DNA from: Chitinophaga polysaccharea
GTDB lineage: Bacteria; Bacteroidota; Bacteroidia; Chitinophagales; Chitinophagaceae
NCBI RefSeq assembly: GCF_007829335.1
Contig: NZ_VIWO01000012.1
Location: 62,001-126,000 of the forward strand
Direction: 5' to 3'
DNA length: 64,000 nt
Each line of letters starts with the position of its first letter. Within the stretch, counting starts at the first letter, position 1. The notes beneath the pieces are model-generated. The model was not told the DNA's origin and ran no database searches. It saw only the letters and a program-made list of their open reading frames with translations. A program made the translations under genes and the position numbers. This document shows positions 15,883 through 25,096 of this stretch, piece after piece.

Positions 15883-18498
15883 TTACAATTTATTATTCTT
15901 CAGCTGCGTGTCTGCTACCGGTACTTTCACGGTAGTTGTTCTGCTGCTGCGGCCGCGCGGGCTGAATACTTTCAGCTTCACTATCTTACCGCCTGCCTGC
16001 ACGGGGCCATTGTATGCCGGGCTTTTCAACGTAGGCTCTTCACCGTTAGTCGTATACCGGATAATCAAACCGGGCATTTGCACGTTGGCGGTCAGCACAC
16101 CGTTGTCAACAGAAGCGCCGGCTGTAGGGATGCGCCAGTTAAATCCTCCTTCATAATAATCCAGGCGGGGCATTTCGCGTTTACCCATTACATTGCTGAA
16201 AACGCTCCAGGCCTGTGCGTACATAGCATCCGCCTTAGCGGCGTCTTTTTCGGTAGCCCATGCCGGATCCTGCGCCCAGGCGCGTTCTGCCAGGCCCAAT
16301 AACTTAGGCAGTATCATATATTCCAAACGATCGGAGCTGGTCACCGTTTCGCTCCATAACAGGCCCTGTATACCCGGAATATTGGAAGCGCCAAAACCGG
16401 TTAAACGATCCTTGCCTACAAATAGTTCCGGCGTTACAGGATTACCTCTGCCATCTACTTTTTGATTTTTGTAATAGTCGAAAGGAATGAAGTAAAATGG
16501 TTTATCCACATCTACGAAACCGCCCCAGTAGAAGCCTGGTTCATCGAACGATTTCATATAGGCCATGTCAAAATAAAAGTTGCTCACGCCTGATAATACC
16601 ACTTTGTAGCCGGCGTTGGCCAGGCGATAGGATAAATCTTCCTGTCCTCCGCCAATCACGTTATTCCATACATTGAGCTGGAAATTGTCGTTCACGAAGT
16701 CGGGATTCGGAATGCTTTGTGCTTCACCATTGACGGATGTTTTACGCATACCTGCTTCTTCCCAACCCGCTACCGATAAGCCACGGGCCTTGAGCAGGTC
16801 GTTTACCTTACGGTAATAATAATACCATAGATCATTCACGCCGGTAAGCGATTTATCCTGCTGCATGAGTGCCAGGCAGGCAGGCGATTTTTCAAACACG
16901 CCGCCGGGCACTTCATCCCCACCCATATGTACGGCTGCCAAAGGCGCACCGGCCTCTTTGTACATGGACTGCAGCTCTTCCACTACTTTATCGAGGAAAC
17001 GATAAGTAGAAGGCAGCGCTACGTTCATCACATTATCACTCCAGTTTTGTACAGAACTATAGGTTGATTTATCATCGAGATCGGTGAGTAAGTATTCTTT
17101 GGCTTCCTGCTCTTTACCTGCTGCTTTCAGCCGGTAGTAGCGCGATTCCATCGACTTCACCGCAGCGCGGGCGTGGCCTGGAGATTCAATTTCCGGTAAA
17201 ACACGTATATGCCTGGCCGTTGCATAGCGTAATATTTCGATGAAGTCGTTGCGGGAAAAATAGCCGGTACCGGCGGTATTGGTGGTATCGGGGCCGGAGC
17301 CATAGGAAGGCGGCAGCATATTTTTCCAATCGGTGCTGTGTCCACGTTTTCCACCGACGCTGGTGAGTTCGGGCAGGGAAGGTATTTCCAGGCGCCATCC
17401 CTCGTCATCGCTGAAATGGAAATGCAATACGTTTAACTTATAGAGGGCCATGAGGTCCAGTATGCGCAACATATCGCGCTTGTTGTGGAAGTTGCGGGAC
17501 ACATCAATCATGAAGGCGCGGTAACCGAAGCGGGGAGCATCGGTTACGTCTACGCCTGGAATGGTAATGGATTTCTGTGCACTGGCCCAGGCGGTGGGCG
17601 GGATCAGCGTTTTCAATGACTGGATACCATAAAAGGCGCCAGCTTCCGTTCCTGCGGTAATTACCACGCCTGCGGGATTTACCTTCAAAGCATATCCTTC
17701 CGGCTTATCCTGCGCCATGGCTGCATCAAACACAAATTTTACGGTAGTTTTACCTGCTGTTTTTTTGCTGAGAAGTTTCTGCAAATCAGCCTTGAGCATA
17801 TCGGCGCTGGCCGCCAGTTGCGGGTCGGCGCTGATCACCGGTAAATCGGTCCATACCAGGTTGCTGCCGGTAGCGGCATAAGATATTGGTGTAGGGAATA
17901 CCAGCGGCAGCTGGGATACGGGAATGTCCTTCACCACGGCATTCTGTTTAAATATATCCGTTGGCGTTATAACGGCTGTTTTATCGCCCGGGTAACGCAT
18001 CAGCTGTTTGGCCGTGGTAGACGGGCGGATACTATAATCCTTGATTGAAAAACCTTTTTCCGGCATTTGTTCCCATACCAGGTACAGGCCGGCCGGGGCA
18101 TCGGTAAAGTTTACCGCCCAGGCATCGCCGGTAATGGCCAGCTTGAGCGAATCACCCGGCGCGATGCCGGCAAAACCTTCCGCGGGAGTAAAGCGGTACA
18201 GGTCACCATTGATATGATCCACTTTCACATGACCGGGTAACTCGCCCGGCGTTACCATCCGTATAAAGTTGAAATACAGCTGCCATCCTTTAGCCGGGAA
18301 GGGCTTATTGGAGGTATTCACAAATGTGAAGGCAGACAGAAAGTTGTCTTTTCCCTGGTAGTGGTTTTCTACCACTTCCCAGCTGGTTTTAAGGCGGGAT
18401 GCATCGTAGGGGGTTTGTTGTGCCAGGGCCCCTGCTACCGTACCAAACAGGAACATGCCCGTTGCAATCATCTTACCAAGATAGTTGTATCTTTTCAT
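15883..18498 (-). CDS. Beta-N-acetylhexosaminidase, GH20
   Basis: Exported 871-residue GH20 enzyme that removes terminal beta-linked GlcNAc/GalNAc, for example from chitobiose or N-glycans. Domains in order: signal peptide ending ALAQ, CHB_HEX carbohydrate-binding domain (about 30-170), GH20b domain (about 190-315), catalytic TIM barrel (about 320-720) and a C-terminal CHB_HEX_C-like Ig domain (about 785-865). The catalytic pair is Asp528-Glu529 in HMGGDEVPGG. Other hallmarks are DVSRNFHNK and HFHFSDDEGWRLEI. Length and order match chitobiase-type enzymes. Transcribed alone; the strong hairpin at 15810-15880 ends the unit. Confidence 0.95.
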   Translation of the reverse strand: MKRYNYLGKMIATGMFLFGTVAGALAQQTPYDASRLKTSWEVVENHYQGKDNFLSAFTFVNTSNKPFPAKGWQLYFNFIRMVTPGELPGHVKVDHINGDLYRFTPAEGFAGIAPGDSLKLAITGDAWAVNFTDAPAGLYLVWEQMPEKGFSIKDYSIRPSTTAKQLMRYPGDKTAVITPTDIFKQNAVVKDIPVSQLPLVFPTPISYAATGSNLVWTDLPVISADPQLAASADMLKADLQKLLSKKTAGKTTVKFVFDAAMAQDKPEGYALKVNPAGVVITAGTEAGAFYGIQSLKTLIPPTAWASAQKSITIPGVDVTDAPRFGYRAFMIDVSRNFHNKRDMLRILDLMALYKLNVLHFHFSDDEGWRLEIPSLPELTSVGGKRGHSTDWKNMLPPSYGSGPDTTNTAGTGYFSRNDFIEILRYATARHIRVLPEIESPGHARAAVKSMESRYYRLKAAGKEQEAKEYLLTDLDDKSTYSSVQNWSDNVMNVALPSTYRFLDKVVEELQSMYKEAGAPLAAVHMGGDEVPGGVFEKSPACLALMQQDKSLTGVNDLWYYYYRKVNDLLKARGLSVAGWEEAGMRKTSVNGEAQSIPNPDFVNDNFQLNVWNNVIGGGQEDLSYRLANAGYKVVLSGVSNFYFDMAYMKSFDEPGFYWGGFVDVDKPFYFIPFDYYKNQKVDGRGNPVTPELFVGKDRLTGFGASNIPGIQGLLWSETVTSSDRLEYMILPKLLGLAERAWAQDPAWATEKDAAKADAMYAQAWSVFSNVMGKREMPRLDYYEGGFNWRIPTAGASVDNGVLTANVQMPGLIIRYTTNGEEPTLKSPAYNGPVQAGGKIVKLKVFSPRGRSSRTTTVKVPVADTQLKNNKL

Positions 18499-18737
18499 GT
18501 GGTGGATTAATTAGAAAATTGGCGATTTTGAAAGATAATAAAATAATTTAAAAACTGATCGGAGAAAGGGATGATTAATTTTTTTTGGGGGATGAACGGA
18601 AGCGGGAAAAATTTCACCGGGTGAAAACTACCACGGGGTGAAAGATATTTAACAAATTTATCTGGCAGACGTTAAGTAGATTTATACACTAATGGATAAG
18701 GAAGCTATAGCATCAAAAAAACTCAAATCTCACAGCC

Positions 18738-20321
18738 ATGGTTAAAGCATTTATCGGATTTTCATGTATTAGTTTAGGCATTGTCATCGTATTAGGTTTA
18801 TTTTTCCCCTGGGTTTTCTGGTTATTAATCCTCGTAGTACCCATTGTCATCATGGGCGTGTTGGACATGCTGCAAACCAGGCACGCCATTATCCGCAACT
18901 ACCCGATTGTAGGGCGTATGCGCTATTGGATGGAAGCGTTGCGGCCTAAGATTTACCAATATTTTGTAGAAAGTGATATCGACGGCAGCCCTATTAACCG
19001 GGTAGACCGCTCCACCATTTACCAGCGCGCAAAACGTGAATTGAACTCCCAGCCTTTTGGTACGCAGTTCAACGTATATGCGGAAGGGTATGAATGGATG
19101 GCACACTCTATCCAGCCCCAGGATTTCGGTAACCTGGATAAAGATCCCAGGGTCACTTTCGGGGGGCGCGACTGCCAGCAACCTTATTCCGCCAGTATCC
19201 TCAACGTGAGCGCCATGAGTTATGGCTCCCTGAGCAACAACGCCGTGCAGGCGTTAAATGGCGGCGCTAAAATCGGAGGGTTTGCACACAATACCGGGGA
19301 AGGCGGCATCAGCGACGCACATCTGGCCCAAGGCGGCGATATTATCTGGCAAATTGGTACCGGCTATTTCGGATGCCGCGATGAAGCCGGTAATTTTTCT
19401 GACAGCCTGTTTGCCGAGAAAAGCGCCCTGCCTGCCGTTAAAATGATAGAGCTAAAAATATCGCAAGGGGCCAAACCCGGCCATGGTGGTATTTTACCAG
19501 CCGCTAAAAATACCCCGGAAATTGCGGCGATCCGCCATGTAAAACCACATACCACGGTATTTTCACCACCCTACCATAAAGCCTTTGGCACACCGCGGGA
19601 AATGATGCTATTCATTCAGCGGCTGCGCCACCTGAGCAAGGGTAAGCCGGTTGGTTTCAAACTATGTATAGGACAGCCCAGAGAATTTTATGCGCTATGT
19701 AAAGCCATGATAGAAACAGATATCTACCCTGACTTCATCACTATAGATGGCGGAGAAGGCGGTACCGGTGCAGCGCCACCGGAATTCTCCAATTCTGTAG
19801 GCATGCCATTGATGGATGGACTTTCTTTTGCGCATGATACCCTTACCGGCTTTAATATCCGGCATCATATGAAGTTGATCGCTTCCGGGAAAATCCTGAC
19901 CGGATTTCATATTTTACGGGCCATGGCTTTGGGGGCAGATACCTGCAACAGTGCCCGTGCTATGATGATGGCCCTGGGTTGCATACAAGCATTGGTATGC
20001 AACACCAATAAATGCCCAACAGGTGTGGCTACGCAGGACAAATGGCTGGCCGCCGGCCTGGTCATCGATGATAAAAAACAACGGGTAGCCAACTACCACC
20101 GCGATACCATTGAAAGCGCCATAGAGCTGGCCGGGGCTGCGGGGCTAAGAGATCCACACGAGGTAACCAGGCGGCATATTTTCCGCCGGGTATTTATGAA
20201 TATGGTAAAAACCTTTGAAGACATCTACCCTAGCGCAGCGTCTGGCGTATTGTTGAATGGTCATATGCCCGAGCACCTGAAGAAAGAAATGGAAACCGTG
20301 GCGATTGATAGCTGGAATTAA
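18738..20321 (+). CDS. FMN-binding glutamate-synthase-like protein
   Basis: 527 residues corresponding to the FMN/synthase core of glutamate synthase (GltB central-C region) without the glutaminase or alpha-helical domains. An N-terminal hydrophobic hairpin (about 8-50) suggests membrane attachment. FMN/TIM-barrel motifs are NVSAMSYGSLS, HNTGEGGIS, QGAKPGHGG, IDGGEGGTGAAPPEF (about 333-347) and CNTNKCPTGVATQD (about 415-428), the last recalling the iron-sulfur Cys loop of GltS with fewer cysteines. These stand-alone proteins occur widely and their reaction is not firmly known, so ammonia-dependent glutamate synthesis is only one possibility. Convergent with the amidohydrolase gene across a 24-bp hairpin. 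Confidence 0.88.
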   Translation: MVKAFIGFSCISLGIVIVLGLFFPWVFWLLILVVPIVIMGVLDMLQTRHAIIRNYPIVGRMRYWMEALRPKIYQYFVESDIDGSPINRVDRSTIYQRAKRELNSQPFGTQFNVYAEGYEWMAHSIQPQDFGNLDKDPRVTFGGRDCQQPYSASILNVSAMSYGSLSNNAVQALNGGAKIGGFAHNTGEGGISDAHLAQGGDIIWQIGTGYFGCRDEAGNFSDSLFAEKSALPAVKMIELKISQGAKPGHGGILPAAKNTPEIAAIRHVKPHTTVFSPPYHKAFGTPREMMLFIQRLRHLSKGKPVGFKLCIGQPREFYALCKAMIETDIYPDFITIDGGEGGTGAAPPEFSNSVGMPLMDGLSFAHDTLTGFNIRHHMKLIASGKILTGFHILRAMALGADTCNSARAMMMALGCIQALVCNTNKCPTGVATQDKWLAAGLVIDDKKQRVANYHRDTIESAIELAGAAGLRDPHEVTRRHIFRRVFMNMVKTFEDIYPSAASGVLLNGHMPEHLKKEMETVAIDSWN

Positions 20322-20336
20322 ATTTAAAGTATAGTT

Positions 20337-20387
20337 TATAAAAGCAAAATCCCCTTCGCTGTGAGCGGAGGGGATTTTGCTTTTATA
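20337..20387. terminator. 24-bp stem bidirectional terminator
   Basis: 20337-20360 pairs with 20364-20387 across a 3-nt loop (one G-T wobble). The core is AAAATCCCC/GGGGATTTT. It lies between convergent stops at 20321 and 20398, with T-rich arms on both strands. Confidence 0.9.
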
Positions 20388-20397
20388 AGTTTTTTGC

Positions 20398-21162
20398 TTA
20401 CGCCTGCTGCCTTGGCTGGTATAATGCCAGGGCATTCTCCCTGCATATTTTAGCAGCTATATCTTCCGGAAAATTTTCAAGGATCAGCTGCAGATCTTTT
20501 ATATCAAAGGGCCTGGGCGCACGGGTAGAGGGCAGATCGGTACCAAATAACAGAGCGCCTGGATTAACGGCAGTAATCTGTCGCATGGCGGTGAGCACAT
20601 CAAAATCACAGCGGCTAAACCCGGTAGCTTTTACGCGGGCGCCTTTCTCCACCAACTGCAATAAATGTTTAAATCCTGATTTGGACAGCCCCAGGTGATC
20701 GATCACCACCGCCGGCAATTTGCGTAGCGTGGTTGATAATCCTGGTAACTGACGGGAATCTACATATAATTCTACGTGCCACTTTACCAGGTCATATACA
20801 CGAAGTCCCAGTTGCTCCAGGTATTTTACACTTTCAGAACCACCGCGTTGTACATTAAATCTAACGGCGCGAACGCCAGCTTCATGCAGGGCTATAATCT
20901 CTTCGTCGGTTGTACTGGCGGGGATCTGTGTAACACCAACATAAGCCGGACCTAATTGTTTCAGTGCCTCCAGTAAATATTGCTGGTCAAATCCCTGGAA
21001 TGATCCTGACACCACTGCGCCACCACTTACATGGAGGGGGGCTACCTGCTGCTGATAGTCTGCTACCGAAAATTCGGAAGGCAGAAATCCCTGGTTAGGT
21101 TGCAGTGGAAACCGGTGATCAATAATATGTAGGTGTGCGTCAAATATGGGCTTATCAAACAT
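20398..21162 (-). CDS. Amidohydrolase family TIM-barrel protein
   Basis: 254-residue metal-dependent hydrolase of the amidohydrolase_2 type. The metal motif DAHLH is at residues 8-12, IDHLGLSKSG carries the later His, and FGTDLPSTRAPRPFD holds the Asp near the end. Closest in type are 2-pyrone-4,6-dicarboxylate-lactonase-like hydrolases, but the substrate cannot be read. It is the last gene of the gnd-zwf-pgl direction, 62 nt after pgl, which raises a role on a sugar lactone; that is inference only. Confidence 0.8.
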   Translation of the reverse strand: MFDKPIFDAHLHIIDHRFPLQPNQGFLPSEFSVADYQQQVAPLHVSGGAVVSGSFQGFDQQYLLEALKQLGPAYVGVTQIPASTTDEEIIALHEAGVRAVRFNVQRGGSESVKYLEQLGLRVYDLVKWHVELYVDSRQLPGLSTTLRKLPAVVIDHLGLSKSGFKHLLQLVEKGARVKATGFSRCDFDVLTAMRQITAVNPGALLFGTDLPSTRAPRPFDIKDLQLILENFPEDIAAKICRENALALYQPRQQA

Positions 21163-21224
21163 AATCTCATCGTTGTTGTTACTACCACAAGCTACTGAAA
21201 ATAGGTGAGAAAAAGCCCTCTTTT

Positions 21225-21950
21225 TTACACTTCCATCGCCCCAGCAGCCGCTTCATCTACAAACCAATGCAATTCACCTTCTTCCGGGCGAATAAGTTGG
21301 GATGGGAACTTTTCTGCATCGAAAGTACCCTCTATTACGTTTTTAAGTGTAATGGCTTTATTGGCGCCGGTAGTCAGGAACAGTACGCAGGCTGCCCTGT
21401 TAACCACAGGGGCTGTTAAGGTGATGCGGTACATGTTCTGTGCTTCCAGGAAGAAAGAAGTGACCCACGCTTTCTTTTCATGCACTACAGGTGTACCAGG
21501 AAACAGCGACAGGGTATGTCCATCATCTCCCATCCCTAATAGTACCAGGTCGAACGTGATATCTTCTTTTCCGAAATAGGATTTCAGCGTTTGCTCATAA
21601 GCTGTTGCTGATGCTTCCGGACTGATGTCGGTACGCATTATGTGAATATTGTCCGGGTTTACGGCCACTTTATCCAGCAGTTCTTCAAACGCCATACGGG
21701 CATTATTCCGGTCATCTTCAAAGGGTACATCTCTTTCATCTCCCCAGAAAAAATGAATTTTCTCCCAGGGAATCATCATGTTATAAGGCGCTTTGGCCAG
21801 CAGGCTATAGAGCTGTTTCGGCGTATTACCTCCCGACAACACGAAAGTGAAACGTTCCTGTGTTTGTAATACTTCCAGTATGTAGTTACTGATCCATGCA
21901 GCTACGTTTTCACTGAGCTGGGCAGGATCTTTGGCGATATGTAGTTCCAT
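21225..21950 (-). CDS. pgl: 6-phosphogluconolactonase
   Basis: DevB/NagB-type 6-phosphogluconolactonase of 241 residues, hydrolysing 6-phosphogluconolactone to 6-phosphogluconate in the oxidative pentose phosphate pathway. Typical motifs are FVLSGGNTPKQLYSLLA (36-52), WEKIHFFWGDERDVPFEDD (69-87), NIHIMRTD and LLGMGDDGHTLSLFPGTP (about 137-154). It lies 43 nt after zwf, and a perfect 12-bp hairpin fills that gap, so its expression may be lower than that of zwf. Cytoplasmic. Confidence 0.95.
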   Translation of the reverse strand: MELHIAKDPAQLSENVAAWISNYILEVLQTQERFTFVLSGGNTPKQLYSLLAKAPYNMMIPWEKIHFFWGDERDVPFEDDRNNARMAFEELLDKVAVNPDNIHIMRTDISPEASATAYEQTLKSYFGKEDITFDLVLLGMGDDGHTLSLFPGTPVVHEKKAWVTSFFLEAQNMYRITLTAPVVNRAACVLFLTTGANKAITLKNVIEGTFDAEKFPSQLIRPEEGELHWFVDEAAAGAMEV

Positions 21951-21962
21951 AAGATAAAAGAA

Positions 21963-21990
21963 TTACGGACCATTTTGCAATGGTCCGTAA
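21963..21990 (-). terminator. Hairpin in the zwf-pgl gap
   Basis: TTACGGACCATT (21963-21974) and AATGGTCCGTAA (21979-21990) form a perfect 12-bp stem with a 4-nt loop. On the minus strand TTCTTTTATC follows. It starts 3 nt after the zwf stop and ends 12 nt before the pgl start, so it may be a partial terminator or a processing site. Confidence 0.75.
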
Positions 21991-21993
21991 CTA

Positions 21994-23499
21994 TTATTTA
22001 GTAGGTAAATTAATCCAGGTATGACCATCGCGGGCCACGAGAGCATCTGCATCGTCAGGGCCCCATGAATCCGGTGCATAGTTCGGGAAGTCTTGCGGTG
22101 TGCGGTTTTCCCATGTTTCCAGGATAGGCATAATCACTTTCCATGCAGCATCTACCTGGTCGCCACGCATAAACAGGGTAGCATCGCCCTCCATCACGTC
22201 CAGCAGTAATGTTTCATATGCTTCCGGTGCATGCTCCCCGCTGGCGGCATCGTAGTTGAAGGTCATATCTACCGGGTCCAGCGTCATGGTTTGTCCGGGA
22301 CGTTTTGCCTGGAAACGGATACGGATATCCATTTCCGGCTGTATGCTGATGGTGAGCCTGTTAGGGCGCCATGTTTGTGCCGCCTCTATCGGGAAGGAAT
22401 AAGGAGGTGCTTCTTTGAATGTAATAATAATATTGGTCGCCTTCTGGTGCATGTATTTACCGGTACGTACATATATCGGAACACCCTGCCAGCGCCAGTT
22501 ATCGATGAAGAATTTCACCGCGGCGTAAGTTTCAACATTCGATTTGGGATCTACTCCCTTTTCTTCGCGGTAACCTACTACCTTATCACCTTTCATCCAG
22601 CCAGATGAATACTGACCACGTACCGCGTATTCATGCACTTTTTCGGGCGTAATACGGCGGATGGCGTTAAGTACATCTACCTTTTTATTACGTACCTCAT
22701 TGGCATCAAACGACACAGGAGCTTCCATGGCCAGGATACACATAATCTGCAGGATATGGTTCTGCACCATATCACGTAGTGCGCCGGCTCTTTCATAGTA
22801 ACCACCACGACCTTCCAGTCCCACGCTTTCAGCGGCGGTAATCTGGATATTATCGATGTAGTTGCGGTTCCATACCGGCTCAAACAATGCGTTGGCAAAA
22901 CGGAAAGCCAGGATATTCTGTATCGTTTCTTTACCGAGGTAGTGATCGATACGGTAAATCTGTTCTTCTGTGAATTTCTTTGCCAGCAGTTCATTCAGTT
23001 CATGGGCGCTTTGCAGGTCATGACCAAATGGTTTTTCTACCACAATGCGGGTGCAATGTTTATCACTGCATAGGTTCAGTTCTCCCAGGCGGGTGGCAAT
23101 ATTAGGCACCAGCTGTGGCGCTACTGCCAGGTAAAAGATAACGGTAGGATGTACGCCCCATTCCTCTTCTTTTCCTGTCACAAAATCAGTGATTTTGCTA
23201 TAGGCAGCCGGATCTTCTGCATCCATTTGCAGGTAGGAAACGTGGCTACTGAAATCTTTCCAGTGACCATTTTGTTCACCTTTACGGCGGGAAAATTTAC
23301 TGATCCCTTCCAACAGGTGTTTATGATAATCATCGTCGGTATAAGGACTACGTCCTAAACCCGCAATGGCAAATTGTTCCGGCATCCACTCATCCAGGAA
23401 AAGGTTGTATAACGCAGGCGTTAGTTTCCGGTAGTTTAAATCGCCGCTGCCTCCGAAAATGAAGAGTATAGAAGCAGGAGGGCGCTTATGGATCTGCAT
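21994..23499 (-). CDS. zwf: Glucose-6-phosphate 1-dehydrogenase
   Basis: 501-residue G6PD, first enzyme of the oxidative pentose phosphate pathway (glucose 6-phosphate to 6-phosphogluconolactone with reduction of NADP or NAD). Seen are the nucleotide loop FGGSGDL (15-21), VVEKPFGHD (163-171) and the substrate/catalytic motif RIDHYLGKE (183-191), plus a full-length C-terminal domain. It lies 24 nt after gnd and 43 nt before pgl, giving the order gnd-zwf-pgl. Cytoplasmic, expected tetramer or dimer. Confidence 0.97.
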   Translation of the reverse strand: MQIHKRPPASILFIFGGSGDLNYRKLTPALYNLFLDEWMPEQFAIAGLGRSPYTDDDYHKHLLEGISKFSRRKGEQNGHWKDFSSHVSYLQMDAEDPAAYSKITDFVTGKEEEWGVHPTVIFYLAVAPQLVPNIATRLGELNLCSDKHCTRIVVEKPFGHDLQSAHELNELLAKKFTEEQIYRIDHYLGKETIQNILAFRFANALFEPVWNRNYIDNIQITAAESVGLEGRGGYYERAGALRDMVQNHILQIMCILAMEAPVSFDANEVRNKKVDVLNAIRRITPEKVHEYAVRGQYSSGWMKGDKVVGYREEKGVDPKSNVETYAAVKFFIDNWRWQGVPIYVRTGKYMHQKATNIIITFKEAPPYSFPIEAAQTWRPNRLTISIQPEMDIRIRFQAKRPGQTMTLDPVDMTFNYDAASGEHAPEAYETLLLDVMEGDATLFMRGDQVDAAWKVIMPILETWENRTPQDFPNYAPDSWGPDDADALVARDGHTWINLPTK

Positions 23500-23523
23500 A
23501 TATTTAATTGAAGATGAATATTT

Positions 23524-24942
23524 TTAGTGCTGTTGCCATTCCGTATGGAAGGTACCCGGCATATCAATACGCTGATAGGTATGTGCGCCGAAATAATCGC
23601 GTTGTGCCTGGATCAGGTTAGTAGGCATACGGCCGGTACGGAAAGCATCGAAATAAGACAGTGCCGACATGAAGCCTGCCACCGGTACGCCGGCAGCTGC
23701 TGCTTGCGCTACTACGCTGCGGGTGTTGGCAATGACAGATTCTACGAGGTAAGCAATATTTTCATCGAGCAGGATATTGCCCAGGTCTGCATTCTTCTGG
23801 TAAGCCTGTGTAAATACCTCCAGGAGGGTAGAGCGGATAATACAGCCGCCTCTCCATACTTTCACCACTTCTGGTAATGGAATTTCCATTTTCAGGTCGT
23901 TGGAAGCTTCACGGAGCATGGCCAGTCCCTGTGCATAGCTCAGGATGGTCGCGAAATACAGCGCATCATGTACCTGTTTGATCCACATATCTGCAGGAAC
24001 GTGCAGGGCATTTTCCGGCGCTTTATACAGCGTTTCTGCCTGTAAGCGTTGTTCTTTATAACCGGAGAGGGTGCGCATGGCTACCGCGGTATCAATTACG
24101 GGTACTGCTACCGGCAATTCCATGGCGTCCTGGGAAGTCCATTTACCAGTGCCTTTGGAACCGGCTTTATCAGAGATCACATCTACCAGGCGTTTGTTTG
24201 TTTTATCATCGTTCTGGAGGAAAATATCTGCTGTAATTTCTACGAGGAAAGACTGTAAAGCGCCCTGGTTCCAGTTTTTAAACACTTCGTGCAACTGGTC
24301 GTTGTTCAGGCCAGCCCCTTTTTGCAACAGGGAATAGCTTTCACTGATTAACTGCATAATGGCATATTCGATACCGTTGTGCACCATTTTCACGTAGTGG
24401 CCGGCGCCTTCTTTACCGAGGTAAGCTACGCAAGGTACTTCCTTTACTTTGGCGGCAATAGCCTCCAGCATAGGTTTCACCTTGGCATATGCATCCAGGT
24501 CGCCTCCGGGCATAATGCTGGGGCCAGTACGGGCACCCTGCTCGCCACCGGAAACACCCATACCCATAAAATGGATACCTTTCGGACGGAGTTCCTGTAC
24601 GCGGCGTAAAGTATCGGTGTAGTGGGAATTACCACCATCTATCACCACATCGCCCTGCTCCAGCAGCGGCAACAGGGATGCTATCACGTCATCTACCGGC
24701 TGACCGGCAGGTACCAGCATCATCAATTTGCGTGGACGTTCGAGCAACTGAACCATAGTGGCCAGCTCTGCTACGCCTTTAACAGTAGTACCGGGGGTAG
24801 CGGCTGCTTCCAGTGCGCTGTTCTTGGCAGCGTCTTTGTCAAAGCCGATAACGGAAAAGCCATGATCTGCCATGTTGAGTAACAGGTTTCTGCCCATTAC
24901 GCCGAGGCCGATCATTCCAAAGTCATATAAGCTGTTTGCCAT
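23524..24942 (-). CDS. gnd: 6-phosphogluconate dehydrogenase, decarboxylating
   Basis: 472-residue 6PGDH, oxidising 6-phosphogluconate to ribulose 5-phosphate and CO2. The Rossmann start GLGVMGRNL is at 12-20, followed by GGNSHYTDT, GVSGGEQGARTGPSIMPGG (about 130-148), the catalytic KMVHNGIEY (about 184-192) and the C-terminal AQRDYFGAHTYQR. Length is that of the dimeric long form. It is first in gnd-zwf-pgl-amidohydrolase. Upstream of the start the minus strand has TACTTTTA (24976-24969), a partial TAnnTTTG box, but no TTTG at the right distance. Confidence 0.97.
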   Translation of the reverse strand: MANSLYDFGMIGLGVMGRNLLLNMADHGFSVIGFDKDAAKNSALEAAATPGTTVKGVAELATMVQLLERPRKLMMLVPAGQPVDDVIASLLPLLEQGDVVIDGGNSHYTDTLRRVQELRPKGIHFMGMGVSGGEQGARTGPSIMPGGDLDAYAKVKPMLEAIAAKVKEVPCVAYLGKEGAGHYVKMVHNGIEYAIMQLISESYSLLQKGAGLNNDQLHEVFKNWNQGALQSFLVEITADIFLQNDDKTNKRLVDVISDKAGSKGTGKWTSQDAMELPVAVPVIDTAVAMRTLSGYKEQRLQAETLYKAPENALHVPADMWIKQVHDALYFATILSYAQGLAMLREASNDLKMEIPLPEVVKVWRGGCIIRSTLLEVFTQAYQKNADLGNILLDENIAYLVESVIANTRSVVAQAAAAGVPVAGFMSALSYFDAFRTGRMPTNLIQAQRDYFGAHTYQRIDMPGTFHTEWQQH

Positions 24943-25052
24943 ATATAGAGAAGTTACTTAAGGAGGTGTAAAAGTAGGGAAGAATTAGGAAAAAGATTGT
25001 CTGAAGTATGTTTTTTGTCGGGAAACGGCGTTTATCCATTCCCCAATAAAAA

Positions 25053-25081
25053 GAGGCTATATCAGTTGTTGATATAGCCTC
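25053..25081 (-). terminator. ppc terminator
   Basis: GAGGCTATATCA (25053-25064) and TGATATAGCCTC (25070-25081) form a perfect 12-bp stem with a 5-nt loop. On the minus strand TTTTTATT follows. It lies 15 nt after the ppc stop. Confidence 0.88.
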
Positions 25082-25096
25082 CAGCTATTTTTGACC

